Of a stretch of 64,000 nt of DNA, positions 1 through 9,968 are shown one piece after another (position 1 is the first letter of the stretch; each line of letters starts with the position of its first letter). The notes under the pieces were generated by a model, which worked only from the letters and a program-made list of their open reading frames with translations, made no database searches and had not been told where the DNA came from. This DNA is from Bin80 sp964503085 (GTDB taxonomy: Bacteria > Bacteroidota > Rhodothermia > Rhodothermales > Bin80). The DNA lies in contig CAZCYQ010000004.1 of assembly GCA_964503085.1 (NCBI GenBank), positions 1 through 64,000 of the forward strand. The letters run 5' to 3'. Position numbers and translations under genes: made by a program.

Positions 1-305
1 TTCGAAAAGAAATATATTTTGAAGCCCCGAACAACGGCCTCAAGTCAAAGATGGGCTAGGCAGATGGGATGGCTCGCGGATGAAACCACCGGAGCACCTG
101 ACTTGAGTGGCGGCGGTTAACCTTCGATAAGAGTACCGTTATTCTAGTTGCAGAAGGCAGTACGGTAGCGCTTAATCCCATCGCTCGTACGGAGCGGTTG
201 CCGGCTAACGATTTTACGCACAGCTATAAAAAGCCGGTGCGGTTTAGTAACGACTATAGCTTCAACGCGAACGTAACCTGGAGTGTCTTCACAGCGAGCG
301 ACTAA
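1..305 (+). other. Possible 3' end of a truncated or frameshifted gene
   Basis: No intact gene was recognised here. Frame 1 is open from the window edge to a stop at 118-120 and ends in ...APDLSGGG. A second frame is open from 102 to a stop at 303-305 and contains protein-like sequence such as STVILVAEGSTVALNP and a closing stretch rich in alternating aromatic and polar residues (SNDYSFNANVTWSVF), which could be a beta strand. One reading is the 3' end of a gene that enters from the left and has lost its frame near 100-120. Another is two unrelated open stretches. The next gene, the S9 peptidase, converges from the other strand and stops at 336. The family is unknown. Confidence 0.25.
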
Positions 306-335
306 GGCTTGGTGGCATGTATTGCAATTCCACGG

Positions 336-3095
336 CTAGTCTTGTTCCTGATCAGTTGCAAACTCCAGACCCAGCGTTTCTCCTTTCATGGTCGCCGGAA
401 TTCCCTCAGTCATCCATATGGGAGCAGGCGCATCCATCAGGTAGTGATCGAAAAACTGCTGCATGCGAATGGCAAAATCCTTTCTGTTGGCGTACTTGGA
501 AAGACCATGTCCCTCTCCATTATAGTTCAGCATCCAGACCGGACTGTTCAGGCGACGTAGAGCTACAAAAAACTCGATTCCCTGGTACCACGGCACCGCA
601 CCGTCATCGTCATTGTGGAGCATAAGGACGGGGGTTTTCACCTTGTCTGCCTGGAATAGTGGAGAGTTGTCCAGATACCTGAGTGGTGTTTCCCAGAGCG
701 ATCCGCCTATTCGGCTCTGCGTACGCTCGTACTGGAACATGCGGCTCATGCCACTCGCCCAGCGTATTCCACCATATGCGCTTGTCATGTTGACTACAGG
801 CGCCCCGGCTTCTGCTGCTGCGAACAGGTCGGACTCAGTGACCATATAGGCGATCTGGTAACCGCCCCAGCTATGTCCCTGCACGCCGACTCGGGCAGGA
901 TCTACGAAACCCTGGTTGATGAGCATGGTGACTCCTGGAACGACGGCATTCAGCGCACTTTCTCCGGGATATCCCACTTTGTACGGGATATCAGGCACGA
1001 ACACGAGGTAGCCTCGGCTGACGTAAAACGAAAAGCTGATAGATGAACTTGCAGTGGAGGGTGCACGATACTGATGTAAACCATCCGACATTTTTTCATA
1101 GAAGTACACCATCATAGGATACTGCCGTGATGCATCAAAGCCATCCGGCTTGAAAAGCATTCCTGTAAGCGGAAGGCCATCCAGCGAGGTCCATTGCACG
1201 AGCTCTGCGGTACCCCAGGTATAGTCGGATTGCTGGGGATTGAGGTCACTTACACGCTTCATGTCAGACATATCCAGGCCGCTGGTCCAAAGATCTCTAT
1301 ACTCCGTGAAGCTTTCCCGTGTAAAAAGTAGCTGATCCGCATCCTCAGCTTTGTACAAGAACCCAAAGCGCTTGTCCATCATAACCAGTTCTTCGGGAGG
1401 GCTATTCGCGTCAAGGCGCGTGCGATAGAAGCCGGACGACTTGGTATCCATATCGAAGCTGGAAAGCATGAGCTCGTCGGCAATCGCATCTTCTTCGAAG
1501 TCCAGGCGAACGTACCGGAATCGCAGGTTGAGCTCACGGCCTTTTCCGCCGGTTATGTTGCGTGGTGTGGATGGATCTAGCGGATTAACGGCCCAGATAT
1601 CGTGGCGATCGTAGAGCAGGAACTCGTTGTCGTCGGAACTCCAGCCCGCGCTGCCATATGCATTGGGCGCGTAAGGCCAGTCGTGTATTTCATTGTGGAC
1701 GGCCTGGTCAATGGACGCGGTCAGGTTGATCGGTTCACCACCTTCCGTCGACATAGCCATCCAGCTCAGTGCATCCCGATCCCACCATGTGAGATATTCC
1801 GCATTCGGGGACAGTGACGGACGTGATTGTGTGGCTTCCAGAACCATTTTTCGTGTTCCGTTCATTACATCAATCACGTATGTATCGTATGCCCTGGGGG
1901 AATCCCAGCTGATCTGCTGCTGATAGGGCAGGTTAGACCAGCCGATTGCGATGTTTGCATCGCCATTTGATCCCACGGAAATATCCGGTACATCCTTATG
2001 TGCCAACTGGACGATCTTGCCAGTGTCCAAGTGGATGACCGCGCGGTAGGATCGATTTTTCTCACGTTCGGCGTTTACTAACTGCATGGGCTGAAGTAGT
2101 GGATCACGCCAGTTCCATACATCCAGTACTACCTTGTCCTCCTCATCTTCCTCGTCTTCTTCATCCTCGGCCGGTGGTCTTGGTGAAGTACCAAAATACA
2201 GTCGAAGCCCATTCTCCGAAAATGAGATACTTCCGTCTGGGCTGATCCACCACGCTTCGTGGACCCCTTCACTGGTTGCATTTGCAACTACATTCACACT
2301 ATCCATACCGGGTTTCCAGTAGTAGAGTGTGTATTCGGCGGGCTTCATCTCGTGTCCTTCACGGCTAGACAGAAAAGCGAACTGATCGCCGGTTTCGTCG
2401 AATGTGAGACTCTTGTATTCGCCACCGCCAGAGAGCAATGTATCTACTGCGTGGGTCAGGAGGTCTATTCGAACCAGTCCGGTATCAAGTGAATCACTCC
2501 CCTCGAAAGTATAGACGAGATGCGCACCATTCGCCGAAAGGGTGTAGGCTTTCACATGAGCAAAGCTGTTCTCTGTATTTGTCGAAAGATCACGCACTTG
2601 GAGCGTAGCACCTTTGCCCGTTGAGTCGGCGTCGGTCTCTTCCAGGAGATACGCAACTACGTTTCCCATGTCTGCCGGCAACTTGAATGACTGAACACGC
2701 GGTATATGGTGGACCTCGCCAGTTGTCAGATTCAGGATACCCAGGGTATCCTTGGGCATTTCGTCCTCATCAAGGTCGGCTTTCTTGGCAGCTTTTACGG
2801 AATCCTCCGAAGGCGAGATCAAGTAGAGTACATGTTGGGAATCGTGTGTGAACCTAGCCACGTCTCCTCTGGGGATTTTGTGCAGTACATCATTCGATAG
2901 CCCGCGCACCTCCAGTGTTCCGTCTCCCTTTTCGGGGCTGTATTCATAGGATGCCCATTCGCCGTTGTTCGCGATTGATCGGCTTGCGAGACGGTTCCAT
3001 ATTTCGTATACGTCGTGATCCAGAGATTGCTGTTGAGCACTTGCGGGGAGGCAAAGTGCGCAGAGGATCAGCATGAAAAAGTAGGTACGGAGCAT
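336..3095 (-). CDS. Exported S9-family (prolyl oligopeptidase-like) serine peptidase
   Basis: Serine peptidase of family S9, expected to act in the periplasm or at the cell surface on peptides. The 919-residue protein begins with a clear signal peptide (hydrophobic stretch ending ASAQQ near residue 21). A long middle part has propeller-like repeats (e.g. SLSPNAEYLTWWDRD), followed by a C-terminal alpha/beta-hydrolase domain. The catalytic triad can be read: Ser742 in GHSWGGY, an Asp in LHNDDDGAVPW (about 829-831) and His863 in NGEGHGLSK. Its length is larger than typical prolyl oligopeptidases and resembles the long exported S9 proteins of Bacteroidota. A run of Glu/Asp (EDEEDEEDEED) sits in a propeller loop. 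It stands alone, downstream of pheA on the same strand with about 44 bases between. Family assignment is firm; substrate is unknown. Confidence 0.93.
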   Translation of the reverse strand: MLRTYFFMLILCALCLPASAQQQSLDHDVYEIWNRLASRSIANNGEWASYEYSPEKGDGTLEVRGLSNDVLHKIPRGDVARFTHDSQHVLYLISPSEDSVKAAKKADLDEDEMPKDTLGILNLTTGEVHHIPRVQSFKLPADMGNVVAYLLEETDADSTGKGATLQVRDLSTNTENSFAHVKAYTLSANGAHLVYTFEGSDSLDTGLVRIDLLTHAVDTLLSGGGEYKSLTFDETGDQFAFLSSREGHEMKPAEYTLYYWKPGMDSVNVVANATSEGVHEAWWISPDGSISFSENGLRLYFGTSPRPPAEDEEDEEDEEDKVVLDVWNWRDPLLQPMQLVNAEREKNRSYRAVIHLDTGKIVQLAHKDVPDISVGSNGDANIAIGWSNLPYQQQISWDSPRAYDTYVIDVMNGTRKMVLEATQSRPSLSPNAEYLTWWDRDALSWMAMSTEGGEPINLTASIDQAVHNEIHDWPYAPNAYGSAGWSSDDNEFLLYDRHDIWAVNPLDPSTPRNITGGKGRELNLRFRYVRLDFEEDAIADELMLSSFDMDTKSSGFYRTRLDANSPPEELVMMDKRFGFLYKAEDADQLLFTRESFTEYRDLWTSGLDMSDMKRVSDLNPQQSDYTWGTAELVQWTSLDGLPLTGMLFKPDGFDASRQYPMMVYFYEKMSDGLHQYRAPSTASSSISFSFYVSRGYLVFVPDIPYKVGYPGESALNAVVPGVTMLINQGFVDPARVGVQGHSWGGYQIAYMVTESDLFAAAEAGAPVVNMTSAYGGIRWASGMSRMFQYERTQSRIGGSLWETPLRYLDNSPLFQADKVKTPVLMLHNDDDGAVPWYQGIEFFVALRRLNSPVWMLNYNGEGHGLSKYANRKDFAIRMQQFFDHYLMDAPAPIWMTEGIPATMKGETLGLEFATDQEQD

Positions 3096-3139
3096 TTGGG
3101 ATGTGTTGTAGTTGCCTGAAGGTATGGACTCTGGGATAT

Positions 3140-3994
3140 CTAGGTGCTTTCTCCGCCGTTCCAGGTTTGTCCGCGGGGGTAGGATCCCAGAACGCGTAGG
3201 TCTGCACTTATTTCGTTAAGATGTTCAAGTGCCCGTTGGAGGAGAGGACTTTCTACATCTCCTTCAACGTCCAGATAGAACAGATAAGCCCCCGGCCTGC
3301 CGATGAGCGGACGACTTTCCACTTTGTATAAATCCAAATCCCTTAGAAAAAACACAGCGAGGCTTTTGAAGAGAGCGCCGGGTACGTTTTCCTTGGGAGT
3401 AAACACGATGGAGGTCTTGAGTGGTTCGTTCGACGAAGTCAGTCTTGGGGCATCTTCCGGCGCCAAGGCCAGAAATCGTGTGTAGTTAAGTGTATGACTT
3501 TGCAGATCCTCTGCCAGGATTTGCAGACCATACTCCGAGGCCGCCCGGGCGGGTGCGATGGCAGCGCTGCTAAGACTGTTCTCAGCCGCAACCAGTTTGG
3601 CAGCGCCTGCGGTGTCGTAAGTGGGCACGACGTCACTCGAACCGAGCTTTTCCCTTAGGAACACCTGGCATTGTCCCAGCGCTTGTGGATGGGAGAGGAC
3701 ACGCTTGATTCCGTCCAAATGGGCACCAGGTTTCGCCATCAGATAATGGCGAATGCGGAGTTTCGCTTCGCCCGTAATCTTGACGCGGTAGTTGCGCAAA
3801 TGGTCGTAGTTGATATGTACGCTACCAAAGAGGGAATTCTCGATAGGGATGATGCCTCGCGCAACGGTTCGGTTTTCGACGGCTATGAATACATCCTCCA
3901 TTGAAGGTAAGGGCACGACATCACAGCCGGGATACAGATATCCTGCTGCCTCTTCACTGAATGCACCAATCTCTCCCTGGAAAGCGATCTTCAT
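3140..3994 (-). CDS. pheA: Prephenate dehydratase
   Basis: Converts prephenate to phenylpyruvate, the committed step of phenylalanine synthesis, in the cytoplasm. The 284-residue protein is monofunctional (no chorismate mutase domain). It starts MKIAFQGEIGAFSEEAA, carries the catalytic T-R-F triad at residues 172-174 (NYTRFLAL), and ends with an ACT regulatory domain. The ACT domain shows the two phenylalanine-binding motifs, PGALFKSL and ESRPLIG, so feedback inhibition by phenylalanine is expected. It lies 2 bases downstream of argS on the same strand and is probably cotranscribed with it. Length and motifs are normal for the family. Confidence 0.96.
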   Translation of the reverse strand: MKIAFQGEIGAFSEEAAGYLYPGCDVVPLPSMEDVFIAVENRTVARGIIPIENSLFGSVHINYDHLRNYRVKITGEAKLRIRHYLMAKPGAHLDGIKRVLSHPQALGQCQVFLREKLGSSDVVPTYDTAGAAKLVAAENSLSSAAIAPARAASEYGLQILAEDLQSHTLNYTRFLALAPEDAPRLTSSNEPLKTSIVFTPKENVPGALFKSLAVFFLRDLDLYKVESRPLIGRPGAYLFYLDVEGDVESPLLQRALEHLNEISADLRVLGSYPRGQTWNGGEST

Positions 3995-3996
3995 GA

Positions 3997-5733
3997 TTAC
4001 ATGCGCTCAGGTGCACTTATACCGAGAATAGCAAGTCCATTTCGGAGTGTGATACCCGTTGCCTGTGCCAAGGCCATTCGTGCCAGGGCAACTTCTCTCT
4101 CTTCTCCAATGATACGACAAGAGTGGTAAAACCTTGTGAATGCTTCTGCAACCCCGCGCAGGTATGTAGCAAGTCGATGGGGTTCACGTGCGTGTGCACA
4201 ACTCACAACAGTATGCGGGAATTGAATAATCTCTTTGATGAGCGCGATCTCGGCCTCATGGTCAAGGAGTGAGAGGCGTGTCAGAGCCGGATCCGACACA
4301 AGAGAGATCTCCGCAGCTTTCTGAAGTATGGAGCAGATGCGTGCATGGGCATACTGGAGATAGAATACCGGGTTCTTGTCACTGGCTTCGCGTGCGAGAT
4401 TCAGATCAAACTCCAAGTGCTTTTGAGCAGATCGCATAGCAAAGAAATATCGCGTAACGTCTGGAGTGACTTCGTCCATCAGCTCATCCAGCGTTACAAA
4501 GTTGGCTTTGCGCGTACTCATCTTCACCTCTTCGCCGGCGCGCATCAGTGTAACAAACTGGTAAATAATTACCTCAACCCGATCAGAATCAAGGCCGAGT
4601 ACATTCAGGCCACGCAGGATATCGGGATAAGTAGCAATATGGTCGGCACCGAAGATATCAATCACGACATCGTAATTGCGTTTCATTTTGTCGACGTGAT
4701 ACGCGATGTCAGGCAGTCGATAGGTTGGTTCACCTGTATGCTTGACTAGCACAGTGTCCGATTCTTTGCCGAGTTCGGATGTTTTGAACCAGGTAGCACC
4801 ATCCCGCTCGTAAATCATTCTGCGCGCGCGCAGGGCATCAAGCGTTGCAGTTACGGCTCCGGTATCGTACAGGCTTTTTTCGTTGAAGTAGTTGTCCATG
4901 GATACTCCGAGCCGTTCGAGTGTTGCGCGGATATCGGAAAGGATTGTTTGTTTGGCTGCACGTTCAAAGCAATCATCATCCTTGGCGTCCAGCAGATCGG
5001 GGCCGTGAACCCGTGCCAGCTCCCGTGCGATCTCAACGATATATGTGCCTAGATACCCATCTTCGGGAAAGGAAGCGGGGACGGTTAACTTGCCCTCGGC
5101 GAGTTGTTTTGTTCTATAATCATGCCGGTGTTGGACTACACGTGCTGAGGTAGCAAATGGTTGATCTTTTTCTGCAACCACTTCCTCGTAGCGGCTTCGT
5201 ACAGAGGCACCCAGGACACGCATTTGGCGTCCGGCGTCATTGAAGTAGTATTCGCGCGTAACCGCGTAGCCAACCCACTCCAGGAGCCTCGCAATCGTGT
5301 CTCCCAATACGGCATTACGGCCGTGCCCAACGGTCAGCGGGCCCGTAGGGTTGGCACTCACAAATTCAACGAGGGCACGCTTTCCTAGACCAGAGTTTGA
5401 GCGTCCGAATTCCGATCCCTGTGCCAAACAAGTCTCCAATTCCCGATAGACGTAGCGGTCGGAGCACCGAAAATTGATGAAACCGGCTCCAGCAATCGTG
5501 ACAGAGTCCACATAAAACGGGTCATGCTCATTCGCCATGAACGCGGTCACAATCTCCTCAGCGATCGCCCGAGGCGGTCGACGCAAATGCCTAGCCAGTT
5601 GCATTGCGCAGTTGGTGGCAAAATCGCCGTGATCCGGGTTCGCGGGGACAGACAATTCCGGTAGAAAACCGGTTGGTACATTCTTCATGGTCCGAAGCAC
5701 GCGACCAAGCGCTCTTCTCAAATACTCTTTCAT
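3997..5733 (-). CDS. argS: Arginyl-tRNA synthetase
   Basis: Class I aminoacyl-tRNA synthetase that charges tRNA-Arg. The 578-residue protein has the N-terminal additional domain (start MKEYLRRALG, then GDFATNCAMQLAR). The ATP-binding HIGH signature appears as VGHGRNA after SANPTGPL. A KMSKS-like loop appears as KMSTRKANFVTLDEL, and a C-terminal DALR anticodon-binding domain ends in LAILGISAPERM. It overlaps nothing and is followed closely by pheA. The FAD oxidase gene ends 11 bases upstream, so the whole group from mrdA down to pheA may be one transcription unit. Confidence 0.96.
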   Translation of the reverse strand: MKEYLRRALGRVLRTMKNVPTGFLPELSVPANPDHGDFATNCAMQLARHLRRPPRAIAEEIVTAFMANEHDPFYVDSVTIAGAGFINFRCSDRYVYRELETCLAQGSEFGRSNSGLGKRALVEFVSANPTGPLTVGHGRNAVLGDTIARLLEWVGYAVTREYYFNDAGRQMRVLGASVRSRYEEVVAEKDQPFATSARVVQHRHDYRTKQLAEGKLTVPASFPEDGYLGTYIVEIARELARVHGPDLLDAKDDDCFERAAKQTILSDIRATLERLGVSMDNYFNEKSLYDTGAVTATLDALRARRMIYERDGATWFKTSELGKESDTVLVKHTGEPTYRLPDIAYHVDKMKRNYDVVIDIFGADHIATYPDILRGLNVLGLDSDRVEVIIYQFVTLMRAGEEVKMSTRKANFVTLDELMDEVTPDVTRYFFAMRSAQKHLEFDLNLAREASDKNPVFYLQYAHARICSILQKAAEISLVSDPALTRLSLLDHEAEIALIKEIIQFPHTVVSCAHAREPHRLATYLRGVAEAFTRFYHSCRIIGEEREVALARMALAQATGITLRNGLAILGISAPERM

Positions 5734-5744
5734 GTCTCAGGCTC

Positions 5745-6866
5745 TCAGGTCCACCGCCATTTGAAAGGCGAGAGGTCTACAGGCGGCGTGTTATCCAGCG
5801 CCAACGCAGCCAACGATTCACCGACAGCACTACTGGCTTTGAACCCATGCCCTGAACAGGCACTGCCTACAACAAAGCGTGTGTCAGTTCCTCCCAGATA
5901 ATCGATTAGGTAATCCTTGTCCGGCGTATTTGAGTACAAACAAACAGTCGTATTGCGACATGTACCTGCGGCGTCAGGCATTATTCGCTCCAGTACGCTG
6001 CGCACCCGCGCTTCATCTTTGGGGTGCAGTATACGACTAACATCGTCCGGATGCTTGGCAAGTGGACCAGCGTGGTGTAGCCCAATTTTCACCCCGTTAC
6101 CCAGGTCTGGGAAACCATAACTTCTAAGTCCGTTGTTCTCCTCAAGAATAAACACCGGACAAGCGTCGGGAGCGAACTTTTTGGCAGCTGTCGTGAACCA
6201 GGATGTGGTGACCCGTTCAATTGCGAGCGGGACCGGTGCAAAGTCACCCATCCAGGCCCCTGCGGTCAGAATCACGCGCGAGGCTCGAAAAGTATCGGGA
6301 CCGGCTTTTACAGTGACACGGCCGCTCTCGGGGGTACATGACGTGACAGGCGTCCCGAACCTGCAATGAGCGCCGTATGCAGAGGCCTGCTGTAAGTGCG
6401 CGCGAACGCAGCGTTCGGGATGAATGTAGCCTGCTTCTAAATCCAACAGAGCCACCTGATCTGGTTGGAGATGGTAGGCAGGGTAACGGTCATTTACTTC
6501 GTTCGAAGACAGCAGACGGTGTTTAGTATCACTGGCGGCAGCACTCTTGCACGCAGAACGGATCATTTCACTGTCTGCGTGACCAATATTGAGCGATCCT
6601 CCCAGGTGCATAAGTTGCTGTCCTGACGCTTCCTCCAGAATGTGCCAGAGAGTGTACGCCCTGGTCAGTATCGGCAAGTATTTGACGCCCTCGAAATAGG
6701 CTTTGCGGATAATACGGCTCTCGCTGTGTGTGGAGCCGCGATCGTGTGGCGGCACAAATCGGTCAATGCCCATCACTGTGGCTCCTGACTGGGCGACATG
6801 AAATAGAGCCGCGCTGCCTGCTGCTCCCAGTCCAACGACGATGACATCAAAGTAGCGTGGCGTCAT
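5745..6866 (-). CDS. FAD-dependent N-methyl amino acid oxidase (MSOX/MTOX family)
   Basis: Member of the monomeric sarcosine oxidase / N-methyltryptophan oxidase family (DAO fold), which oxidatively demethylates N-methyl amino acids and produces H2O2. The 373-residue protein opens with a dinucleotide-binding VVGLGAAGSAA motif and an acidic residue at the end of strand 2 (GIDRF). Near the C-terminus, CLYSNTPDKDYLID supplies the Cys used for covalent FAD attachment in this family, followed by the SGHGFKASSAVGE motif. There is no signal peptide, so it is cytoplasmic. It starts immediately after rodA (no gap), suggesting cotranscription, although no functional link to cell-wall synthesis is evident. 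Exact substrate (sarcosine, N-methyltryptophan or a related amine) cannot be told. Confidence 0.88.
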   Translation of the reverse strand: MTPRYFDVIVVGLGAAGSAALFHVAQSGATVMGIDRFVPPHDRGSTHSESRIIRKAYFEGVKYLPILTRAYTLWHILEEASGQQLMHLGGSLNIGHADSEMIRSACKSAAASDTKHRLLSSNEVNDRYPAYHLQPDQVALLDLEAGYIHPERCVRAHLQQASAYGAHCRFGTPVTSCTPESGRVTVKAGPDTFRASRVILTAGAWMGDFAPVPLAIERVTTSWFTTAAKKFAPDACPVFILEENNGLRSYGFPDLGNGVKIGLHHAGPLAKHPDDVSRILHPKDEARVRSVLERIMPDAAGTCRNTTVCLYSNTPDKDYLIDYLGGTDTRFVVGSACSGHGFKASSAVGESLAALALDNTPPVDLSPFKWRWT

Positions 6867-8117
6867 TTATATGTACATCGCGAACTCGCCGCGTCTCATG
6901 TAGGCCGCCAATGCAAGACCCATAAGTGTCGTATTGGTGAGTAATGCAGAACCACCGTAGGACAGGAAAGGTAATGGAATACCGATTACTGGCAATAAAC
7001 CGAGCACCATACCGATATTCACACTGATATGAATCAGGAAGATACCAGCTGTACCAGCAGCGACAATGCTGCCGAAGGGGTGCTCTATCTCTCTCGCAAG
7101 TCGGACCAGACGGAGCATAAGTGTTGCGAAGAGCAAAAGGACCAGAATTGAACCGACAAACCCCCATTCTTCTCCGATGACGGAGAATACAAAATCCGTG
7201 GATTGCTCAGGAATGTAACGTCCTTGTGTCTGACTGCCCTTCATGTGTCCTTCCCCGAGCCATCCCCCCGAACCAAGCGCAGCTTTCGATTGCACGAGGT
7301 GAAAGCCGACGCCCGCTCGATATTCGTCCGCCTCCGGGTTTAAGAAGGACTCAATGCGTGCGACTTGGTGCGGCTGGAATACGGCATTCAGGGCAAAAGA
7401 TGCGATCCCGAGGGTCAGGACACCTGCGAGTACGCCCAATGTTACCCATGTGCGGCTTCGTGTTGTGAACCAGGCAATGACTCCAACCACAACCGTGAAC
7501 CCCAAGGCGATCGTCCAATCGAGGATAGTCAGATAGCCAGCTATCGGGAAGATGATCAGCAGTCCGATTACCCTGAGCCGAATACCAGCCCAAAGCCACA
7601 GAATCGGAATAAGCCCCACAAAAACAAGCGCTGTTCCGAGGTCGTTTTGGAGTATAATGAGTATTGCGGGCAGGGCGAGCACGCCGACCATGGGTAGTGC
7701 TGTTGATCCAGCGCTGCCCTTGCGTGAAGACAAGATGAAAGCTGCCATAAGCAGCGTGCCAACCTTGGCCAGCTCCGAGGACTGAAAACCAAAGGGGCCA
7801 AAGTAAACCCACGAACGTGCACCACTTACCTCTCGACCAAAGACCAAAGCGATAACCAAAAGTGCCAAAGATGCCAGATATATCCAGGGGGTCAGGCGAA
7901 TGAGCAGGCGTACCGGTATGAGCATTATGACTGACAAAGCCCCCGCACAAATAAAGAGCCATGTGATTTGGCGCTGAAAATTGCGCTGGACTGTATTAAG
8001 CAAGTATTCCTGTGCATCCCCATGCGTCGCGCTGTAGATGGCAATGAGTCCGCAAGTACACAGAGCGACCCAGACTAATAGAATTGGGAAGTCCAGATTC
8101 TTGTACCAGCGCCGCAT
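6867..8117 (-). CDS. rodA: Rod-shape determining peptidoglycan glycosyltransferase RodA
   Basis: SEDS-family polytopic membrane protein that polymerises lipid II during cell elongation, together with PBP2. The 416-residue sequence has about ten membrane-spanning stretches. It carries family motifs including the region EWGFVGS before the later helices and the C-terminal PLPFLSYGGSALL signature. Its gene starts 3 bases after mrdA, the usual mrdA-mrdB pairing, which supports RodA rather than FtsW. No mreBCD genes are seen next to the pair in this window. The ORF ends directly against the next gene. Confidence 0.95.
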   Translation of the reverse strand: MRRWYKNLDFPILLVWVALCTCGLIAIYSATHGDAQEYLLNTVQRNFQRQITWLFICAGALSVIMLIPVRLLIRLTPWIYLASLALLVIALVFGREVSGARSWVYFGPFGFQSSELAKVGTLLMAAFILSSRKGSAGSTALPMVGVLALPAILIILQNDLGTALVFVGLIPILWLWAGIRLRVIGLLIIFPIAGYLTILDWTIALGFTVVVGVIAWFTTRSRTWVTLGVLAGVLTLGIASFALNAVFQPHQVARIESFLNPEADEYRAGVGFHLVQSKAALGSGGWLGEGHMKGSQTQGRYIPEQSTDFVFSVIGEEWGFVGSILVLLLFATLMLRLVRLAREIEHPFGSIVAAGTAGIFLIHISVNIGMVLGLLPVIGIPLPFLSYGGSALLTNTTLMGLALAAYMRRGEFAMYI

Positions 8118-8120
8118 GGG

Positions 8121-9968
8121 TTATTGGTTTTCGCTGGAAAGCGGCTGGCTGATGGCTGTCATTGCCCGATCCATCCGGATGTCAGTCTGCCACGAGGGAG
8201 GGATTTCGCCTTTGATATACTGCTCAGCCATCAAACTGCCAATGGGAGCTGCACATCTGCTGCCGTCGCCCGTGTTCTCGCATTGGACTGCAAGGGCAAT
8301 CTGTGGATCATCGAAGGGGGCGAACATGATAAAAACTGAGTGATCCCTCAAGTTTCTCGGCGCCTGTGCAGTCCCAGTTTTACCTGCGCTCGGAATGCCG
8401 GGGATCTGCGATGCCCGTCCGGTCCCTTCTTCCATGACCAAGCGCATGCCCCGGCGTACGAGATTGACATAGGCGGTATCAATCCCTAGCGGTGTAGGAT
8501 CGGGCAATCCCGGTGGGTCTATTTTTTCGCCCGTCTGGGTATTGACCAGGTACGAAACCATGCGTGGCGCATGCATGGTTCCTCCATTGGCCAAGGCAGC
8601 TGTGTATTGGGCCAACTGGAGTGGGGTAACCCCCATATCGCCCTGTCCGACTCCGAGGTTCATCACATCGCCCTTGCCCCAATAGCTACGTGTATTATTG
8701 AAATAAGCGGAGTCAGGGATAAGTCCGGCTGTCTGCTCCCTGAGGTCCGTGGGGGTTTCAACACCAAAGCCAAAACGGTTCGCGTATCGCTTGAAGACGG
8801 ATAGATCCATCCGCGCAGCCAATTCAAAGAAGAACGTATTACATGAGTTTTTGATGGCCTCCAAAACCGTTTGATGGCCGTAAGATCCCAAGCATCTAAA
8901 AAAACGTCCTTGCCCGATAGGGTGGTATCCGGGACAGTAGATGGTGGCCTCCTCCCCTCTCTCTCCAAGGAGTCCCTCAGACAGTGCAAGCAGTGCCATG
9001 AAAGGTTTCCAGGTGGATCCGGGCGGCATCAGATTCATGGATGCACGGTTGTACAGCGGCGTGTCTGGGTGGACGCTCAGATCTTGCCACGCCTGAGGAC
9101 TAAGGTCTCCGCTAAAGAGCTCGAGAGGGTAATCGGGCTTACTCACGAGTGCAATAATCCCTCCGGTTTTCGGGTCCAGTGCTATTGCGGCCCCGCGCTT
9201 GTTGACAAAAAGAGACTCGGCGAGCGCCTGCACACGATGATCCAGGGCCAGGTGAATATCATAGACATGTCTCGGCGGCTGATCACTTTGTCCCTGGGCA
9301 TACTTCATTACTTCCAGACCGTGAACATTGACCCAGCGTCGTGCTACTCCAGGCACGCCGCGAAGCCACGGCTCGTAGCCTCGTTCAATGCCAGTACGTC
9401 CGAGAATATCTCCTTGGCGATAGAGGGCGGTGTCCACAGAGACAGATGATCCAGAACTGAGTTCGGCCCTCGTTATTTCTCCAGTATATCCCAGAATATG
9501 CGAAGCACGTGCATTTGTGGAATAGTGGCGTTGCTGCCCGGTTTCCCACCCTACGCCCTTAAGACGGTAGGCATCCTCCAGTATGCGGGCATACCGCTCG
9601 AACGAAACGTTCGAAAATGAAGGACTCGGCCGGTATGGATTCCAGGCCTGCGCCTCGTCCAGTTGTCGGGTAACCACTGAATCTTCCACCCCGAGATGAT
9701 CGGCCAGCAGGGGGATTTGTGCGCGATCAAAGTTACGCGGGGTTAGCGTAATTGTGTAGGTCGGGTGATTATCGACCATCAGCGTGCCGTCGCGGTCATA
9801 GATAGAGCCACGCGCGGGAATTATGCGCATATCGCGTAGTGCGTTACCGCGCGCAATGCTTGACAGGTCCTGCTGTTCGGCGATCTGCAGTCTGAATAGT
9901 TGGAGGCTCAAGATCACCAGAGCGCCACCAATCGCGAAGGTGAAGAGCCAATAGCGTTGGTCAGTCAA
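8121..9968 (-). CDS. mrdA: Penicillin-binding protein 2 (peptidoglycan transpeptidase)
   Basis: Class B penicillin-binding protein that cross-links elongation peptidoglycan with RodA. The 615-residue protein has an N-terminal membrane anchor (about residues 9-28), a dimerisation/pedestal region starting IIPARGSIYDRDG, and a transpeptidase domain. The three active-site motifs are visible: S318-T-W-K321 (PPGSTWKPF), S375-C-N377 and K530-T-G532 (AGKTGTAQ). It is the first gene of the minus-strand run mrdA-rodA-FAD oxidase-argS-pheA. The 160 bases upstream separate it from the divergent metalloprotease-like gene and must hold both promoters. Confidence 0.96.
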   Translation of the reverse strand: MTDQRYWLFTFAIGGALVILSLQLFRLQIAEQQDLSSIARGNALRDMRIIPARGSIYDRDGTLMVDNHPTYTITLTPRNFDRAQIPLLADHLGVEDSVVTRQLDEAQAWNPYRPSPSFSNVSFERYARILEDAYRLKGVGWETGQQRHYSTNARASHILGYTGEITRAELSSGSSVSVDTALYRQGDILGRTGIERGYEPWLRGVPGVARRWVNVHGLEVMKYAQGQSDQPPRHVYDIHLALDHRVQALAESLFVNKRGAAIALDPKTGGIIALVSKPDYPLELFSGDLSPQAWQDLSVHPDTPLYNRASMNLMPPGSTWKPFMALLALSEGLLGERGEEATIYCPGYHPIGQGRFFRCLGSYGHQTVLEAIKNSCNTFFFELAARMDLSVFKRYANRFGFGVETPTDLREQTAGLIPDSAYFNNTRSYWGKGDVMNLGVGQGDMGVTPLQLAQYTAALANGGTMHAPRMVSYLVNTQTGEKIDPPGLPDPTPLGIDTAYVNLVRRGMRLVMEEGTGRASQIPGIPSAGKTGTAQAPRNLRDHSVFIMFAPFDDPQIALAVQCENTGDGSRCAAPIGSLMAEQYIKGEIPPSWQTDIRMDRAMTAISQPLSSENQ

